The translations under genes and the position numbers were made by a program. From positions 1 to 64,000 of the forward strand of contig NZ_JAIVFT010000017.1 of NCBI RefSeq assembly GCF_020829665.1: a stretch of DNA of 64,000 nucleotides. Reading direction: 5' to 3'. The notes beneath the pieces are model-generated. The model made no database searches and had not been told where the DNA came from. It saw nothing but the letters and a program-made list of their open reading frames with translations. Source of the DNA: Nostoc sp. CHAB 5824. GTDB lineage: Bacteria; Cyanobacteriota; Cyanobacteriia; Cyanobacteriales; Nostocaceae. The first letter of the stretch is position 1. Each line of letters starts with the position of its first letter. Positions 1-8,069 of this stretch are shown piece by piece.

Positions 1-386
1 ACGGTGATGGTGCTAACACCTTCCGCGCCTTCAATCCAACCCAGTCTGAAGAAACCTACTCAATGGTGACGGCAAACCGTTTCTGGTCACAGATTTTCGG
101 TATTGCCTTCTCAAACAAGCGCTGGTTGCACTTCTTCATGTTGTTTGTGCCAGTCACAGGCTTGTGGATGAGCGCCGTCGGCATCGTCGGTTTAGCACTC
201 AACCTGCGGGCTTATGATTTCGTCTCCCAAGAATTGCGGGCGGCGGAAGACCCTGAGTTTGAAACCTTCTATACCAAAAACATTTTGCTGAATGAGGGTA
301 TCCGCGCTTGGATGGCTCCTCAAGATCAACCCCACGAACAATTTGTATTCCCTGAGGAAGTTCTGCCTCGCGGTAACGCTCTCTAA
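1..386 (+). CDS. psbD: Photosystem II reaction-centre protein D2, C-terminal part (5' end outside window)
   Basis: The frame is open from base 3 and gives the last 127 residues of D2, ending in the conserved LPRGNAL. The segment NKRWLHFFMLFVP carries the His that in D2 binds the non-haem iron, and the following hydrophobic stretch is the fifth transmembrane helix. D2 pairs with D1 in the thylakoid membrane and binds P680, pheophytin and plastoquinone QA. In most cyanobacteria one psbD copy is overlapped at its 3' end by psbC; here no psbC follows, so this looks like the separate second copy. A hairpin with a T-run lies about 120 bases downstream. Identification is very secure; the copy number is an inference. 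Confidence 0.97.
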   Translation, partial: GDGANTFRAFNPTQSEETYSMVTANRFWSQIFGIAFSNKRWLHFFMLFVPVTGLWMSAVGIVGLALNLRAYDFVSQELRAAEDPEFETFYTKNILLNEGIRAWMAPQDQPHEQFVFPEEVLPRGNAL

Positions 387-506
387 TATTGAAAGCAAAC
401 TCATGACTTAAATCAGAGTTGTTGCTACTAAAAATTGACACCACCCAGATTAAATAATTTTCTTGGCGTAAGCCAATAAAGTGTCAATATTTCCCATTCT
501 CCAGTG

Positions 507-537
507 ATCTCCCACCAAACAGGCGGGAGATTTTTTT
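507..537 (+). terminator. Intrinsic terminator behind psbD
   Basis: The inverted arms ATCTCCCACC and GGCGGGAGAT pair over ten positions with one A-C mismatch around a five-base loop and run straight into seven T residues. It lies 120 bases after the psbD stop and fits a Rho-independent terminator for that transcript. Confidence 0.85.
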
Positions 538-639
538 ATATATAGTTAATATTTCTAAATTTATATGTTATCTTAGATGAAGGTTATAAACCCAGAGCAA
601 ATGCTCTGCCCTTTTGACACTAAGACCGTTTAGGCAATA

Positions 640-875
640 AGGAGGTGATGCCCATGATAGAAAGTAGTAAATGCATGGGTCATCAGGTTGTAGTTAGCCG
701 GCTGTGTGCCGGGGCTGTTCTCTAAAAGTTAGCCTTAGTCATCTTTGAGATACTAAGTTAGCTCAAGTAGCTAGGCAAGCTCGGAGTTCCTTCCGGCAGT
801 CTGGTTACAACCTGAAGACCCGCTAGACCGCTCTGATTTAGATCGCCTGATCTGAATCAGAGCGGATAGTTTTTT
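640..875 (+). ncRNA. Candidate structured RNA behind psbD, with own terminator
   Basis: About 235 bases are packed with pairing segments. Arms 683-692 and 806-815 are a perfect 10-bp long-range stem. Inside it are a hairpin with AGCCGGC and GCCGGGGCT arms, a CTTAGT/ACTAAG hairpin and a CGGA/TCCG hairpin. The end is an 11-bp perfect stem (828-838 with 855-865) followed by six T residues, a strong terminator on the plus strand. At the 5' side AAGGAGGTGAT matches the full anti-Shine-Dalgarno sequence and precedes a 23-codon frame (654-725, starting MIESSK). Its ATG lies in a CCCATG/CATGGG hairpin. It could be a free ncRNA or a leader-peptide transcript. I do not recognise the family. Bases 876-1166 behind it hold no gene. 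Confidence 0.55.
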
Positions 876-1166
876 ATGGGTAACTTTTGTGTTATTAATG
901 GTTGCTTTTGAAAACTTAGATAGCGATGCCTGCGACGGCAAAGGCAACTTGTTTAACTTTACTAAGAATAAAAATATCTTGCATCGAACCTTGGGATTTG
1001 ACCAAATGTGAGCAATAGCGTCTATTTACTAAGTCTGATTTAAATATACACGACATGTATTATGCCCTAGTTTATTCTCCCATCCTTTCTCTGGAGAGAA
1101 TAAAAAAGATTTTATTTGATGAAATACATAATGTAACCTAAATAATACAACTAGGGATTTTTTGGT

Positions 1167-1448
1167 ATGGCACAACTACTCACTGAGGCGGAAATTGAAA
1201 AAAGTACAAAGGTTCTGTCAGGTTGGACTGTTGAAGGCTCTAAGTTGCAGATTACCCGCACATTCAAGGATTTTATCCAAGCAATTGAGTTTGTCAACAA
1301 GCTGGTGGAGCCTGCCGAGTCGGCAGGACATCATCCAGATGTAGAAATTTCCTACAACAAAGTAAAGATAATACTCACAACCCATGATGCAGGCGGGCTG
1401 ACACAGGCTGACTTTGATGTAGCACAGGCGATTTCCCAAATCAACTAA
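1167..1448 (+). CDS. phhB: 4a-hydroxytetrahydrobiopterin dehydratase (pterin-4a-carbinolamine dehydratase)
   Basis: At 93 residues this has the usual length of the PCD/DCoH family. The signature AGHHPDVEISYNKV (residues 53-66) contains the catalytic His pair H55-H56 followed by Pro, and the C-terminal GGLT-DF-A segment is also conserved. The enzyme dehydrates 4a-hydroxy-tetrahydropterin formed by pterin-dependent hydroxylases and so recycles the cofactor; it is cytosolic. No aromatic amino-acid hydroxylase gene lies nearby, but a tandem 6-pyruvoyl-tetrahydropterin synthase is 5 kb downstream and a possible pterin glucosyltransferase about 48 kb away. The ATG follows an AT-rich leader without a strong ribosome-binding site. 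The gene stands alone between the structured RNA and the porin. Confidence 0.9.
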   Translation: MAQLLTEAEIEKSTKVLSGWTVEGSKLQITRTFKDFIQAIEFVNKLVEPAESAGHHPDVEISYNKVKIILTTHDAGGLTQADFDVAQAISQIN

Positions 1449-2079
1449 GTGATTTCTTCTGACATCTTGAACTAGGCAACTGGAAGTCACCCCTATGGGA
1501 GACGCAGGGCGTACAAGCTTTAAGACTACAACTACAAGTTCTGCTCTGGAGTGCGCGGGTTTCAAAACCCTTGATTTCTAAGCTGGTGTTTGCGATCGCA
1601 ATAGAAGACAAACTACCCCGCGTAAGGTTTTGCTGAGATTTGTATAGATGAGTCAGTGTGTTTTAATTGGTGTGCGAATTCTAGTAGGGCTAAGTGTAAG
1701 AAGTGATTTTTACTAAAAAGTTGCTAGGTGTATCAAGTTTTGAGTAGTTTAACCTGCGTAGGGAGCGAATGCCGTAAACCCTACTCTTTGCTTAAATATT
1801 TAAATAATTACGTGTGACAGTTATTAAGGCGATCGCTGTGAGCTTGCCATCTAGATCAGATGTTTTATAATGTTATGATATAAAGATATGTTTTTGCATA
1901 AGTTAATTACATAAGTTTTTAACCCTAAGTTAATCGTTTATTAGCTTTGCAAAAACTAGAATTGTAGTAGTGGCAACTATGCCTCATCCACAGGTTTCAA
2001 TGAGATGTCTGTCGCATTTTTGAGATTCTAGGTGCAACGAATACAATTATCTAAACAAGGTGTGAGGAGTAAAGAGAAG
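1449..2079. other. Gene-free stretch upstream of the porin
   Basis: No credible coding region was found on either strand. The stretch contains two HIP1 octamers (near 1594 and 1831) and an AT-rich part (about 1860-1960) that probably holds the porin promoter; I cannot define its boxes. The porin leader ends with GAGGAG at 2064-2069. Confidence 0.5.
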
Positions 2080-3795
2080 ATGTCTAATATATTGTGGAAA
2101 TCCTTAGTGGTTAGCCCAGCAGTATTGGGAGCAACATTGTTAGTTTCGGCAACAGCAATTGCGGCTCCAAACACAACCACTGAAGTATCACCAGTCGGAC
2201 AACCAGGTGTAACTGAAGTTGCCCAACAGCCAGAAATATTGGCTCAAACGACTATAGATCAAGTTAATCGCTACAGCAACGAAGGCAACCAAAATAACTC
2301 TCAGTCTCAAGTAACATCGGTTTCTCAATTTTCCGATGTACAACCCACAGACTGGGCATTCCAAGCATTGCAGTCCTTGGTTGAGCGCTATGGTTGTATT
2401 GCAGGTTACCCAAATGCTACTTATCGCGGTAACCGAGCTTTGACCCGTTACGAATTTGCCGCTGGTTTGAACGCCTGCTTGGATCGCGTTAACGAATTGA
2501 TTGCCACAGCAACAGCTGACTTGGTGACTAAACAAGATTTAGCTACCTTACAACGGTTACAAGAAGAATTTTCCGCAGAATTGGCAACCCTACGCGGTCG
2601 CGTCGATTCCTTAGAAGCCCGGACTGCGGAATTGGAAGCTAATCAGTTCTCCACTACCACCAAACTAGTCGGTGAAGCCATTTTTGCCGTTTCAGATGTA
2701 TTTGGGGGTGACACTGGCGACAACAATAACACTGTCTTCCAAGATAGGGTACGTTTAAACTTGCAAACTAGCTTCACTGGTAGAGACGTTTTAACTACCC
2801 GTCTCTCTGCTGGTAATGCAACAGCTTTCACACAATTTGATAACGGTGGTAATCAGATCGGTACTGCTGAAGGTACACAAACGTTTCAAGTTGATAGCAC
2901 AGGTAATAACAGCGTCAACATAGACCGCTTGACCTATGAAGCTCCTATAGGGCCAGCCCAAGTTTACCTCGCAGCTAGTGGTGGACGACACAGCCATTAT
3001 GCAGCCGTCAATAACCCCTACTTTTTTGATAACACTGATGGCGGTAACGGTGCTTTATCTACCTTTGCTTCTGAAAGTCCTATCTATCGTATTGGTGGCG
3101 GTGCTGGTATAGCGCTCAATTTCCCCCTTGGTAAAGGTGGCGGTATTTTAGGAAATAGCTCAATCACTGCGGGTTACTTAGCATCGGAAGCTAATAATCC
3201 TACTCTTAGTTCAGGTCTGACCAACGGCGACTATGCAGCTCTTGGACAGTTGAACTTTAGTGTTGGCGATCGCTTGGCTTTAGCTGCTACCTACGTCCAC
3301 GGATATAGTGCAGGTGGTAATTTATTCAACTCCGGTTCCACGACAGATGGAACTTTTGGAGAGGTTTTAGTAGGTACTGGACAAGCTAACACTTTATTAA
3401 ATTCAGGTTCCAGCAACTCCTATGGTGTGTCAGCTGCGTTTAGACCCAGCGACAAACTATCCGTTAGTGGCTTCGTCTCTTACCATGATGTCACAGGCTT
3501 CGGCGCAGATGATGATTATGAAGCTTGGAGCTATGGTCTTGGGGTAGCCTTACCTGATTTCGGCAAAAAGGGTAACGTTTTAGGTGTTTTTGCTGGTGCA
3601 GAACCTTATGCCTTTAACCGAGTAGGTGTGGCTGCTGGTAATGATATACCCTATCACTTTGAAGGCTTCTACAAGTATCGCGTGTCAGATAACATCTCTG
3701 TCACCCCTGGCGTAATCTGGTTGACCTCTCCTGGTCAAAACAGTGATAATGACGATGCAATTATCGGTACGCTCAGAACAACTTTCACCTTCTAG
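2080..3795 (+). CDS. SLH-domain carbohydrate porin (OprB type), outer membrane
   Basis: The protein has 571 residues from the chosen ATG. I prefer it to the in-frame GTG at 2032 because GAGGAG sits ten bases before it and the protein then opens with a normal signal peptide (MSNILWKSL, hydrophobic core, ATAIAA cleavage region). An S-layer homology domain follows (from about SQFSDVQPTDWAFQAL, with the Y-x-T-Y/R-G and LTRYEFAAGLN motifs). Next is a coiled-coil linker (TLRGRVDSLEARTAELEANQ) and then a beta-barrel rich in Gly, Asn and aromatic residues ending in RTTFTF. In this family the SLH part binds the cell wall polymer and the barrel sits in the outer membrane for solute uptake. Anabaena alr4550 is a relative in what I believe is the same gene order. 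Confidence 0.92.
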   Translation: MSNILWKSLVVSPAVLGATLLVSATAIAAPNTTTEVSPVGQPGVTEVAQQPEILAQTTIDQVNRYSNEGNQNNSQSQVTSVSQFSDVQPTDWAFQALQSLVERYGCIAGYPNATYRGNRALTRYEFAAGLNACLDRVNELIATATADLVTKQDLATLQRLQEEFSAELATLRGRVDSLEARTAELEANQFSTTTKLVGEAIFAVSDVFGGDTGDNNNTVFQDRVRLNLQTSFTGRDVLTTRLSAGNATAFTQFDNGGNQIGTAEGTQTFQVDSTGNNSVNIDRLTYEAPIGPAQVYLAASGGRHSHYAAVNNPYFFDNTDGGNGALSTFASESPIYRIGGGAGIALNFPLGKGGGILGNSSITAGYLASEANNPTLSSGLTNGDYAALGQLNFSVGDRLALAATYVHGYSAGGNLFNSGSTTDGTFGEVLVGTGQANTLLNSGSSNSYGVSAAFRPSDKLSVSGFVSYHDVTGFGADDDYEAWSYGLGVALPDFGKKGNVLGVFAGAEPYAFNRVGVAAGNDIPYHFEGFYKYRVSDNISVTPGVIWLTSPGQNSDNDDAIIGTLRTTFTF

Positions 3796-3834
3796 AGTGT
3801 TGACTATTCACCGACAATTTTGAACTCTATTGCT

Positions 3835-3858
3835 CCCCGCCATCAGGCGGGGCTTTTT
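3835..3858 (+). terminator. Intrinsic terminator of the porin gene
   Basis: A perfect 7-bp stem CCCCGCC/GGCGGGG with loop ATCA is followed by CTTTTT, 40 bases after the porin stop codon. Confidence 0.9.
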
Positions 3859-3960
3859 GCTTTAGGTGGCAACAACAAATAAACACCAGTAAATAACCGG
3901 AGTATACTAGAAAAGTTAGGAGTTGTGACAATACAGTTTGGTTAGCTTGTTTATCGAGCG

Positions 3961-4044
3961 AAGATCCCCCCAACCCCCCAATTGATCGGGGGGCTTCCTC
4001 CTTTACCCCCTTTTTAAGGGGGTTGCCACAGGCGGGGGGATCTT
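3961..4044. repeat. Palindromic C/G-tract repeat
   Basis: The outer arms AAGATCCCCCC and GGGGGGATCTT are perfect inverted repeats 62 bases apart. Inside are two smaller pairings, including a CCCCC-TTTTTAA-GGGGG hairpin. It looks like a non-coding dispersed repeat of the Nostoc type. The flanks (3860-3960 and 4045-4250) hold no gene. Confidence 0.5.
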
Positions 4045-4256
4045 ATACGAACCGTATTAGGAGTTATGAGTTATAAGTTATGACGGTTTTTATACAGCAC
4101 TTTGCAAGTAAATGAAGTACACCCCTCTCCAACCCTCCCTAATATATCGGGGAGGGTGCGCGAGTGCGCGGGTGGAGTATTTTATGTACCATCACAAATT
4201 TAAAATCTGCTGTATGAATAGACCACAGTAAGGTGGGCATTATATGCATACCCTAC

Positions 4257-4385
4257 CAGCGATGAACTTCTAATCATTACGAAAGTGGCAAACCTCTGCA
4301 AATTCGACAAATTGCAGCACAACAAAATATACCTGATCGCTATCTGGAATAGCTACTAGCAACCTTGAGGCGTGGGGGTTTGAAT
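4257..4385 (+). pseudogene. Relic of an Rrf2-family transcriptional regulator
   Basis: From 4275 the frame reads HYESGKPLQIRQIAAQQN and goes on as IPDRYLE, a TAG stop (4350-4352), then LLATLRRGGL. This is the helix-turn-helix core of Rrf2-type repressors (CymR/IscR relatives), where the stop stands in place of the Gln of LEQLL. Upstream residues seem to continue in a different frame, and nothing family-like follows 4385, so both ends are lost. Full-length members are about 140-150 residues. Rrf2 regulators often stand next to cysteine-synthesis genes, and this relic lies directly before cysK on the same strand, which suggests that a local regulator was lost. The protein match comes from my own reading, without alignment. 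Confidence 0.7.
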
Positions 4386-4532
4386 ATCATGTACTACATT
4401 TACTCAAGAGTCATTTGTCATTTCATCATTAGAGCCTATCCTGCGGGAACGACAAAGCCGAACAGAACTGGACTTACCAATGACTATTGACTAATGACAA
4501 ATGACTTTTGACTAATAACTAAGGGCTAAATT

Positions 4533-5495
4533 ATGCGAATTGCTCGTAACATCACAGAACTGGTTGGTCGTACACCATTAGTGCAGTTGAACCACATTCC
4601 CCAAACAGATGGATGTGTTGCGGAAATTGTAGTGAAACTGGAAAGTATGAACCCATCGGCATCAGTCAAAGACCGGATTGGGGTGAGTATGATTAACGCC
4701 GCCGAAGAAGAAGGGCTGATTACTCCTGGGAAAACAGTATTGGTAGAACCCACCTCTGGAAACACAGGAATTGCCTTAGCAATGGCAGCAGCGGCTAAGG
4801 GTTATCAGCTAATTTTGACAATGCCAGAGACAATGAGTGCAGAGCGCCGAGCAATGTTGCGGGCCTATGGAGCAGAACTGGAACTAACACCAGGGATGGA
4901 AGGTATGAGTGGGGCAATTGGGCGGGCGCAACAAATAGTTAATAGTACACCAAATACTTATATGTTGCAGCAGTTCCGCAATCCAGCCAATGCAAAAGTG
5001 CATCGGGAAACTACTGCCCTTGAAATCTGGGAAGATACCGATGGACAAGTAGATATGATCGTAGCAGGAGTGGGCACAGGTGGTACGATCACTGGTGTAG
5101 CAGAAGTGATTAAAGCACGCAAGCCTAGTTTTAAAGCGATCGCTGTTGAACCATCCAATAGCCCAGTTTTATCTGGGGGACAACCAGGACCACACAAAAT
5201 ACAAGGAATTGGCGCTGGGTTTATTCCCCAAGTTCTCAAGATAAAATTAATTGATGAAGTGATTACCGTTACCGATGAAGAAGCGATCGCCTACAGTCGA
5301 CGTTTAGCAAAAGAAGAAGGGCTATTATCTGGTATTTCCAGTGGAGCAGCTTTATGTGCAGCAATTCGCGTTGCTCAACGTCCAGAAAATAAGGGACGTT
5401 TAATTGTGATGATTCAGCCCAGTTTTGGTGAGAGGTATTTGAGTACACCGTTGTTCCAAGACCTGGAAACAAGGTTAGCCGCTAGCATCAGCTAA
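4533..5495 (+). CDS. cysK: Cysteine synthase A (O-acetylserine sulfhydrylase)
   Basis: The 320-residue, PLP-dependent beta-family enzyme makes L-cysteine and acetate from O-acetylserine and sulfide in the cytosol. Lys46 in SASVKDR is the Schiff-base lysine. TSGNTG (74-79) is the substrate-binding loop, GVGTGGT binds the PLP phosphate, and SGISSGAA holds the Ser that contacts the pyridine nitrogen. The C terminus QPSFGERYLST is the usual cyanobacterial form. The J-domain gene starts 15 bases downstream and is probably co-transcribed. A dead Rrf2 regulator lies just upstream, so any former local control may be gone. CysM and cystathionine beta-synthase are less likely, given the length and the GERYLST end. 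Confidence 0.95.
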   Translation: MRIARNITELVGRTPLVQLNHIPQTDGCVAEIVVKLESMNPSASVKDRIGVSMINAAEEEGLITPGKTVLVEPTSGNTGIALAMAAAAKGYQLILTMPETMSAERRAMLRAYGAELELTPGMEGMSGAIGRAQQIVNSTPNTYMLQQFRNPANAKVHRETTALEIWEDTDGQVDMIVAGVGTGGTITGVAEVIKARKPSFKAIAVEPSNSPVLSGGQPGPHKIQGIGAGFIPQVLKIKLIDEVITVTDEEAIAYSRRLAKEEGLLSGISSGAALCAAIRVAQRPENKGRLIVMIQPSFGERYLSTPLFQDLETRLAASIS

Positions 5496-5510
5496 CGATA
5501 AATTGAATTA

Positions 5511-6212
5511 ATGGTCAATTCTAAGCACGTTTCTAACCATTACGAAACTCTCAAAGTTAGTCCAAGTGCCAGCCAAGCGGAGATTAAGCAAGCTTATCGC
5601 CGCTTGGTTAAGTTATTTCATCCTGACAGTAATCAGGAAACAGCCGATCAGGAGCAGATAATCCGCATCAATGCAGCTTATGAAGTCTTAGGCGACAATC
5701 AAAATCGCCGTAATTATGACCAACAACTGCAAGATGACTCTCAAAAATTAAATAGCGATCGCCAACAGCGTACAGCATCAGCGCAAAAGCATTACCAGAC
5801 AATCCGGAAAACTGGACGGGATGTTGACGAGCAAGTTGAGGAATGGCTGCGCCAAGTTTACCAACCAGTAAATCGCTTGCTTTGTACGATTCTCTATTCG
5901 TTAGAAGAACAAATGGAGCAATTAGCTGCTGATCCCTTTGATGATGAGTTATTAGATGAATTTCAGGAATACTTAAAAACCTGTCGAGATGACCTCAAGC
6001 AAGCACAAACTACTTTTCGCTCTTTGCCGAATCCCCCTAGTTTAGCAAGAACAGCCGCTCACCTCTATTACAGCCTCGATCAAGTAGCAGATGGACTTGA
6101 TGAATTAGGTTATTTTCCTTTGAACTACGATGAGCGTTATTTACACACAGGTCATGAATTATTCCGCATAGCTACGAGATTACACTGTGAGGCACAAGCA
6201 TCTGTTACATAA
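5511..6212 (+). CDS. J-domain (DnaJ-like) protein
   Basis: The 233-residue protein has an N-terminal J domain (residues about 10-70: YETLKVSPSASQAEIKQAYR, then the essential HPD of LFHPDSN, and AYEVLGDNQNRRNYD). Such domains stimulate the ATPase of an Hsp70/DnaK partner. No Gly/Phe-rich, zinc-finger or CTD substrate domains follow, so it is a type III J protein. The remaining 160 residues are predicted helical and acidic, without a motif I recognise. The ATG lies 15 bases after cysK. The partner DnaK and the client are unknown. Confidence 0.88.
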   Translation: MVNSKHVSNHYETLKVSPSASQAEIKQAYRRLVKLFHPDSNQETADQEQIIRINAAYEVLGDNQNRRNYDQQLQDDSQKLNSDRQQRTASAQKHYQTIRKTGRDVDEQVEEWLRQVYQPVNRLLCTILYSLEEQMEQLAADPFDDELLDEFQEYLKTCRDDLKQAQTTFRSLPNPPSLARTAAHLYYSLDQVADGLDELGYFPLNYDERYLHTGHELFRIATRLHCEAQASVT

Positions 6213-6361
6213 TCATTAGGCATTGGGAGTTAGGCATTGGGCTAAGGTCAATTTCGGTGGATCTCAAAGGACTAATGACGGATGACACATAACTTAAGAA
6301 TTAGTTTATCCTGGAAACAGAGAAAGATTAAGAAATTTTAAATTCTGCTCCTAGTGTACTC

Positions 6362-7234
6362 ATGCAATGTATTGTTAATCGCCGCGCTCAGTTTTCGGCA
6401 AGTCATCGTTATTGGTTGCCAGAACTGAGTGAAGCCGAAAATATTGAGAAATTTGGTGCTTGCTCTAGATTTCCGGGACACGGGCATAACTATGTCCTAT
6501 TTATCTCCCTAGCCGGGGAATTGGATGAATATGGCATGGTGCTGAACTTGTCTGATGTGAAACACGTAATCAAACGGGAAGTTACCAGTCAATTGGACTT
6601 CTCTTATCTCAACGATGTGTGGGCAGAATTTCAACAAACTCTGCCCACGACTGAGAATATTGCACGGGTTATTTGGCAGCGGCTAGCACCACACTTGCCT
6701 TTAGTCCGTGTGCAGTTGTTTGAACATCCTGAACTTTGGGCAGATTATATGGGAAACACAATGGAAGCCTACCTCACCATCAGTACTCACTTTAGTGCGG
6801 CCCATCGGTTAGCTCACCCTAACCTCAGTAACGAAGAAAACACTGAGATTTATGGTAAATGCGCCCGCCCGAATGGTCACGGACACAACTACCATCTAGA
6901 AGTCACTGTGAAAGGGGAAATTGATCCACGCACCGGCATGATTGTTGATTTAGGGGCATTGAACCAAGTAATAGAAAATTATGTGGTTGAACCATTCGAT
7001 CACACCTTTCTAAACAAAGATATTCCCTACTTTGCTGAAGTTGTACCCACTGCTGAGAATATCGCACTTTACATTAGTAATTTACTGCGATCGCCCATTC
7101 AGGAATTGGCAGCTAAACTTTACAAGGTGAAACTGATTGAAAGTCCCAATAACTCTTGCGAAATATACTGTACTGAATCAGAATCAAATTCAGTCAGTGC
7201 AGCCGCGAATCAGCCAGTATTAGCAAAGGTATAG
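6362..7234 (+). CDS. Tandem 6-pyruvoyl-tetrahydropterin synthase / QueD-like protein
   Basis: Two PTPS-fold domains occur in one 290-residue chain, about twice the normal length. Domain 1 has zinc-ligand candidates H15 (SASHRYW), H40 and H42 (GHGHNY) and Cys34. Domain 2 has H148 (FSAAHRL), H173 and H175 (GHGHNY) and Cys167. The Asp-His pair that helps catalysis is present in domain 2 (FDHTFLN, D213-H214), but in domain 1 the second residue is Phe (LDFSYLN, D79-F80). The family converts dihydroneopterin triphosphate to 6-pyruvoyl-tetrahydropterin or to 6-carboxy-tetrahydropterin for queuosine. Which reaction this one performs cannot be told from sequence. It probably has its own promoter in the 149-base gap after the J-protein gene. 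Confidence 0.85.
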   Translation: MQCIVNRRAQFSASHRYWLPELSEAENIEKFGACSRFPGHGHNYVLFISLAGELDEYGMVLNLSDVKHVIKREVTSQLDFSYLNDVWAEFQQTLPTTENIARVIWQRLAPHLPLVRVQLFEHPELWADYMGNTMEAYLTISTHFSAAHRLAHPNLSNEENTEIYGKCARPNGHGHNYHLEVTVKGEIDPRTGMIVDLGALNQVIENYVVEPFDHTFLNKDIPYFAEVVPTAENIALYISNLLRSPIQELAAKLYKVKLIESPNNSCEIYCTESESNSVSAAANQPVLAKV

Positions 7235-7262
7235 CTAATTAAAGATTTAGGTATAGGGCATT

Positions 7263-7298
7263 TTTAATAATTCGTAATTCGTAATTCGTAATTATTAA
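7263..7298. repeat. Heptamer tandem repeat (TAATTCG)
   Basis: Three perfect copies of TAATTCG (7268-7288) are followed by a partial copy and flanked by TTAATAA/TTATTAA-like ends. Short tandem heptamers of this type are common between genes of filamentous cyanobacteria. Confidence 0.8.
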
Positions 7299-7428
7299 AA
7301 TTAGTCTTTTCAAAGTGAATTGTGAAATCTATTTTCTTCTGTCTGTCTCTGTGGTTTAAAAGCAATTTATTTAACCGCAGAGGCACAGAGAACACAGATT
7401 AAAAAAGATGATCGTAAAGAATCCAAGG

Positions 7429-8037
7429 CTAGAACAGTTTACTCACTAAGCAGTTAAAACCAGGTAGCAAAGGACTTGTTAACTCATCTTGACTAAATAA
7501 AGTAGCTGCTAACTTTAATGCAGCCTGTTCACGGCGATAAACCTCAACTTTCTTTTGTATAGAATCGCAAATCCAATATTCTTGAACCCCTTGCACCGAG
7601 TACAGCTTTAGCTTTGTTTCCTTGTCGCGTTTCTCGTTTTTTTCGCCGGGTGATAAAACCTCTACTACTAACTCCGGTGCGCCTGTGAGATGTCCAGCTT
7701 CATCTAGTAAGTTTTTTAAGCGTTCATGACTTGCCCACACCACATCAGGGATCACATTGTCAAAATCTGAGAAAATAATTCCAGGTGCGATGTCTGACGA
7801 CAAGCTGCTCCGCATCTACGTAGCCTGATTTAAATCAGTTTCATCTGACCAAATCTTAAGAACTGTAGCAATATTGACGCAGCTTGTCTGATGATCCCAG
7901 TTAGGTGCTTTGGTCACCAATAGTTCTCCATCAATAATCTCATAGCGATTTCTGCGTTCACGAAGTGTCTCGGAACGAGAATCGCCAGCAAATAGTTCTA
8001 AATCAGCAGTCGTCCAACGCACTGGAGTTATTTGCAT
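7429..8037 (-). pseudogene. Uma2-family (DUF820) nuclease-fold gene interrupted by an in-frame stop
   Basis: Read on the minus strand, the first 73 codons (MQITPVRWTTADLELF, then RYEIIDGELLVTKAPNWDHQ, ending NQAT) hit TAG at 7816-7818. Without a frame change the sequence continues to the normal end (IAPGIIFSDFDNVIPDVVWAS, then GAPELVVEVLSPG, KLKLYSVQGVQEYWI, LLPGFNCLVSKLF). Nine codons beginning with the TAG separate NQAT from IAPG, where family members normally run on directly, so a small insertion broke the gene. Uma2 proteins have a PD-(D/E)xK nuclease-like fold with D..VVWAS and ELVVEVLSPG as core motifs. They are numerous in Nostoc and of unclear role. Both halves keep their motifs, so the event is recent or the stop is read through. 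Confidence 0.8.
7787..7820. repeat. Small dispersed repeat inserted in the Uma2 gene
   Basis: The plus-strand segment starts GCGATGTCTGACGAC and ends CTCCGCATCTACG. It resembles the GCGATGYCTRC-type dispersed repeats also seen near 925 and 59141, and it coincides with the extra codons and the stop in the Uma2 frame. It is a probable insertion of about 27 bases. The family assignment is by eye. Confidence 0.5.
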
Positions 8038-8069
8038 AGAAACCCCCTAGCATTTTTCTAAATGATATT

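Noticed and set aside
640..875. Cobalamin, glutamine or T-box riboswitch
   Set aside because: No B12 box, glutamine-riboswitch or T-box conserved segment could be found, and no long coding frame follows within 290 bases.
1218..1565. 115-codon minus-strand frame
   Set aside because: Antisense of phhB, whose plus-strand motif is unambiguous.
2032..2079. GTG start 16 codons upstream of the porin ATG
   Set aside because: It gives a basic, non-signal N terminus, and GAGGAG fits the ATG at 2080.
7263..7298. Possible CRISPR or origin iterons
   Set aside because: Only three TAATTCG units in tandem with no spacers and no rep gene nearby.
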